DNA of 42,882 nt from Candidatus Kaiserbacteria bacterium. GTDB lineage: Bacteria > Patescibacteriota > Minisyncoccia > Phycocordibacterales > Phycocordibacteraceae. The position numbers were made by a program, and so were the translations under genes. Of this stretch, positions 40,342 through 42,882 are shown piece after piece; the first letter of the stretch is position 1; each line of letters starts with the position of its first letter. The stretch lies in contig JAPLWI010000008.1 in the NCBI GenBank assembly GCA_026396675.1, forward strand, positions 1 to 42,882. Direction: 5' to 3'. The notes beneath the pieces were generated by a model. That model was not told the DNA's origin. It saw nothing but the letters and a program-made list of their open reading frames with translations, and searched no databases.

Positions 40342-41001
40342 ATGCGCTGGTTCAACTTCGCTCACCACAAGTGGCTTGATTTACTTTTCCCTCCGCGAGC
40401 TGATGAAATCGTGCTCAGAGATGTCTCGATTGACGACTTCCTCGCGAAAGTTGCTCCGCGACTCGTACCGGAGACACGGCCTGGAACTGTCGCGCTTCTT
40501 TCTTTTGGTGATCCTAGCGTACGTGCAGTTCTTCACGAGGCAAAATATCACGGCAATGAACACGCATTCTTATTCCTCGCAACAGCACTTGCCGATTATC
40601 TCCGCGATGCTGATGACCTACCCAAAACAAGGTTCAACCTTGTTTTTGTGCCAGTACCATTGGGGAAAGAAAGACGAAAAAAGCGTGGATACAATCAAAT
40701 TGAAGAAGTGGCAAAACGAGCCGTGCGAGAATTAGAAATCAAGATAGACACTGATCTGCTTATTCGCACGCGCGAGACAACTTCGCAGGTTTCGCTTCCA
40801 AGAGAGAAACGAGAAGAAAATATGCGCGGTGCGTTCACTGCTTCGCTGAAGCTACGCAGTGCAAGCAGAGCTGAAATTTCAAAACATACTTACATTGTTG
40901 TTGATGATGTAATCACTACTGGTGCCACACTTCAGGCCGCTATTGACGCACTTAAAGAAGTTGGTGCCGAGCATATTATTCCGCTCGCTCTCGCGCATTA
41001 A
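40342..41001 (+). CDS. comF: ComF family protein (phosphoribosyltransferase)
   Basis: VPVPLGKERRKKRGYNQIEEVAK..., YIVVDDVITTGATLQAA. Confidence 0.88.
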   Translation: MRWFNFAHHKWLDLLFPPRADEIVLRDVSIDDFLAKVAPRLVPETRPGTVALLSFGDPSVRAVLHEAKYHGNEHAFLFLATALADYLRDADDLPKTRFNLVFVPVPLGKERRKKRGYNQIEEVAKRAVRELEIKIDTDLLIRTRETTSQVSLPREKREENMRGAFTASLKLRSASRAEISKHTYIVVDDVITTGATLQAAIDALKEVGAEHIIPLALAH

Positions 41002-41002
41002 C

Positions 41003-41041
41003 CACAAGGTGACTCCTTACGAAGTAAGGTGTCTCCTTGTG
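41003..41041 (+). terminator. Hairpin downstream of comF
   Basis: CACAAGGTGACTCCTTAC-GAA-GTAAGGTGTCTCCTTGTG, 16/18 paired. Confidence 0.55.
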
Positions 41042-41074
41042 TTCGCAGCCGCTTTATCGCATCATTGAGAGAGA

Positions 41075-41161
41075 GGATGGGTGGCTGAGTGGTCGAAAGC
41101 ACCTCGCTGCTAATGAGGCAGGGGAGAAATCCTCTCGTGGGTTCAAATCCCACCCCATCCG
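41075..41161 (+). tRNA. tRNA-Ser (anticodon GCU)
   Basis: GGATGGG...CTCGCTGCTAATGAG...long variable arm...GTGGG-TTCAAAT-CCCAC-CCCATCC-G. Confidence 0.94.
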
Positions 41162-41176
41162 CAAAATAAAAAGAAA

Positions 41177-41197
41177 CGCCGGCGCGGAGCGCCGGCG
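41177..41197. terminator. Hairpin downstream of tRNA-Ser
   Basis: CGCCGGCGC-GGA-GCGCCGGCG flanked by A-rich and T-rich runs. Confidence 0.7.
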
Positions 41198-41216
41198 GTT
41201 CTTCGTTTTATAGCGA

Positions 41217-41453
41217 TTACAAATTTATACTCTCAGAAGCATCTCTAACATAGTTCTCTTTCTTTTTGAAAAGAAGAAGGAGTGCCGAGATACCGACGAG
41301 CAGATAGATGAGATTCTCAAATGACGGCCATGAACCGAAAATGAGATTCACGACGTTCCAGTTGCTGCTCATGTAGTAACCGATTGCCATGAGACCCCAG
41401 TCGAGAGCGCCAATTATCACTAGGACAAACGCTATTTTATGTATTGCTTTCAT
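41217..41453 (-). CDS. DUF378-like small membrane protein
   Basis: KIAFVLVIIGALDWGLMAIGYY...LIYLLVGISALLLLF. Confidence 0.85.
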   Translation of the reverse strand: MKAIHKIAFVLVIIGALDWGLMAIGYYMSSNWNVVNLIFGSWPSFENLIYLLVGISALLLLFKKKENYVRDASESINL

Positions 41454-41582
41454 GTTAGTGAAAGTTATTAAAGCGGGGGTGGCCTGCCCGGCCAGGGTGG
41501 TCCGCTTTCTTTAGTATGACTCTTTCAAGAGCACCTCGAAGAGGCCCTGTGCAAAACGTGGTTACGCTATACTGGATGTATT

Positions 41583-42281
41583 ATGTCGCCTCTTTCCATC
41601 GGCATCACTACTGGTATTGCCATTGGCATTATATTTCTTATGCGTCCTCGACGATTTTATATTGTTCGACATGGTGAAACGCTTCTGAACGCTTCCCACA
41701 TCAAACAAGGGGCGGAAGGAAGGTTAAGCGAATTAGGGAAACAACAAGCGGGAAAGGTTGGTACACGGCTCGCGCTACTTCATATACAAGAAATTATCGC
41801 TAGCCCATATGAACGCACACGCGAAACAACGGCTATCATTAATAAGCATCTCCGAGTTCCTATTTCATATTCTCCGCTTCTCGTCGAACGGCGCAATCCA
41901 TCTGAAATCATCGGAAAGAATCGGGATGACCACACTGTTGTTCGCATCGTTGACCAGATGGATCTTGCCTATCACGAGGATGAGTACCGCTTTTCGGATG
42001 AAGAAAATTTTATTGATTTGAGGGATCGTGCTCGAAAATGTCTGAATCTACTCGCACGCCAAGGAGCGCACACAACTTGTGTCATCACGCATCATGTTTT
42101 TCTTAAAATGTTGCTCGCTTGCATGCTCTACCGCGAACGGCTCCATGCCTCCGATTATGCGAAGCTTTCTTTTTTCAATATGGTGGACAATGCGGGAATC
42201 AGTATTTGCGAATATCATCCGTGGCTCCGCTTCTCGCGCACATGCGGCTGGAAAGTTGTGAGCTTTAACGAGACGATTTAA
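41583..42281 (+). CDS. Histidine phosphatase family protein
   Basis: FYIVRHGETLLN...GRLSELGKQQA...SPYERTRETT. Confidence 0.88.
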   Translation: MSPLSIGITTGIAIGIIFLMRPRRFYIVRHGETLLNASHIKQGAEGRLSELGKQQAGKVGTRLALLHIQEIIASPYERTRETTAIINKHLRVPISYSPLLVERRNPSEIIGKNRDDHTVVRIVDQMDLAYHEDEYRFSDEENFIDLRDRARKCLNLLARQGAHTTCVITHHVFLKMLLACMLYRERLHASDYAKLSFFNMVDNAGISICEYHPWLRFSRTCGWKVVSFNETI

Positions 42282-42882
42282 TACATCCCGTCCATTCCAC
42301 CGTTAGTTGGAGGATTTTTCGGTTCTGGAATGTCAGCGATTGCCGCCTCAGTTGTGAGAATCATTGCCGCAGCAGAAATAGCATTTTCGAGAGCCATACG
42401 CGACATTTTTACCGGATCGACAATACCCGAAGCGAGCATGTCATCAACAATTTCATCCTTGAGTGCATCATAGCCAGCATTTGCCTTTCCTGACTGCACT
42501 TTAGATACGACAACCGCTGCATCATCTTTGCCGGCATTGATTGCAATCTGCGCAAGCGGCGTCTCGAGTGCATGTACAACGATGTCGAAGCCCGTTCTTT
42601 CGTCAACACTCATCTTGCTATCATGCGCGGCAATTTTCTTCGCGACTTTTGCAAGCGCGGTTCCGCCGCCAGGTATAATTCCCTCTTCAATTGAGGCCTT
42701 AGTTGCCTTTACTGCATCGTCAATTTTATCTTTCAAATACTTCATTTCTGTTTCAGTCGCTGCACCAACTGATATGACCGCGACTCCACCTGATAATTTC
42801 GCGATGCGCTCCTCCAACTTTTCCTCGTCAAACTTTGAGTCAGTATTTTCTGCTTGGCTCTTCAGTTGTGCTATGCGCGCGG
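42278..42882 (-). CDS. groL: Chaperonin GroEL, C-terminal part (5' end beyond window)
   Basis: EERIAKLSGGVAVISVGAATETEMKYLKDKIDDAVKATKASIEEGIIPGGGTAL...PEPKNPPTNGGMDGMY. Confidence 0.97.
   Translation of the reverse strand, partial: ARIAQLKSQAENTDSKFDEEKLEERIAKLSGGVAVISVGAATETEMKYLKDKIDDAVKATKASIEEGIIPGGGTALAKVAKKIAAHDSKMSVDERTGFDIVVHALETPLAQIAINAGKDDAAVVVSKVQSGKANAGYDALKDEIVDDMLASGIVDPVKMSRMALENAISAAAMILTTEAAIADIPEPKNPPTNGGMDGMY

Overview
The window looks like chromosomal DNA from a Candidate Phyla Radiation (Patescibacteria-like) bacterium. This lineage call is an inference from the compact gene set, the CPR-type type IV pilus locus and the serine recombinase style. Housekeeping genes include htpX/lemA, malic enzyme, recG, ftsH, smpB, typA, an NRAMP transporter, a MacAB-like exporter, gatA/gatC, ligA and groEL (cut by the window end). 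A long type IV pilus cluster (29.2-40.3 kb) is followed by comF. RNA genes are tRNA-Ser(GGA), tRNA-Ile(UAU), initiator tRNA-Met, tRNA-Ser(GCU) and tmRNA. The main accessory region is a ~7.4 kb island (about 8.4-15.8 kb) between ftsH and tmRNA. Its large serine recombinase runs antisense into the 3' end of tmRNA. The island carries an AAA ATPase plus subtilisin-like protease pair of the IetAS defence type, bracketed by two near-identical 26-bp palindromes. It also carries a terminase-small-subunit/HTH-like gene, a membrane-anchored small protein, and an intergenic region whose minus strand can fold into a compact array of hairpins. That array has a GCAA tetraloop, a UNCG tetraloop and a 10-nt loop-loop complementarity; it is the best candidate for something undescribed. 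A second theme is perfect palindromes lying in-frame inside protein genes (recG, comF, prepilin peptidase, a minor pilin leader). Nothing here was confirmed by database search or folding software; all coordinates were read by eye.
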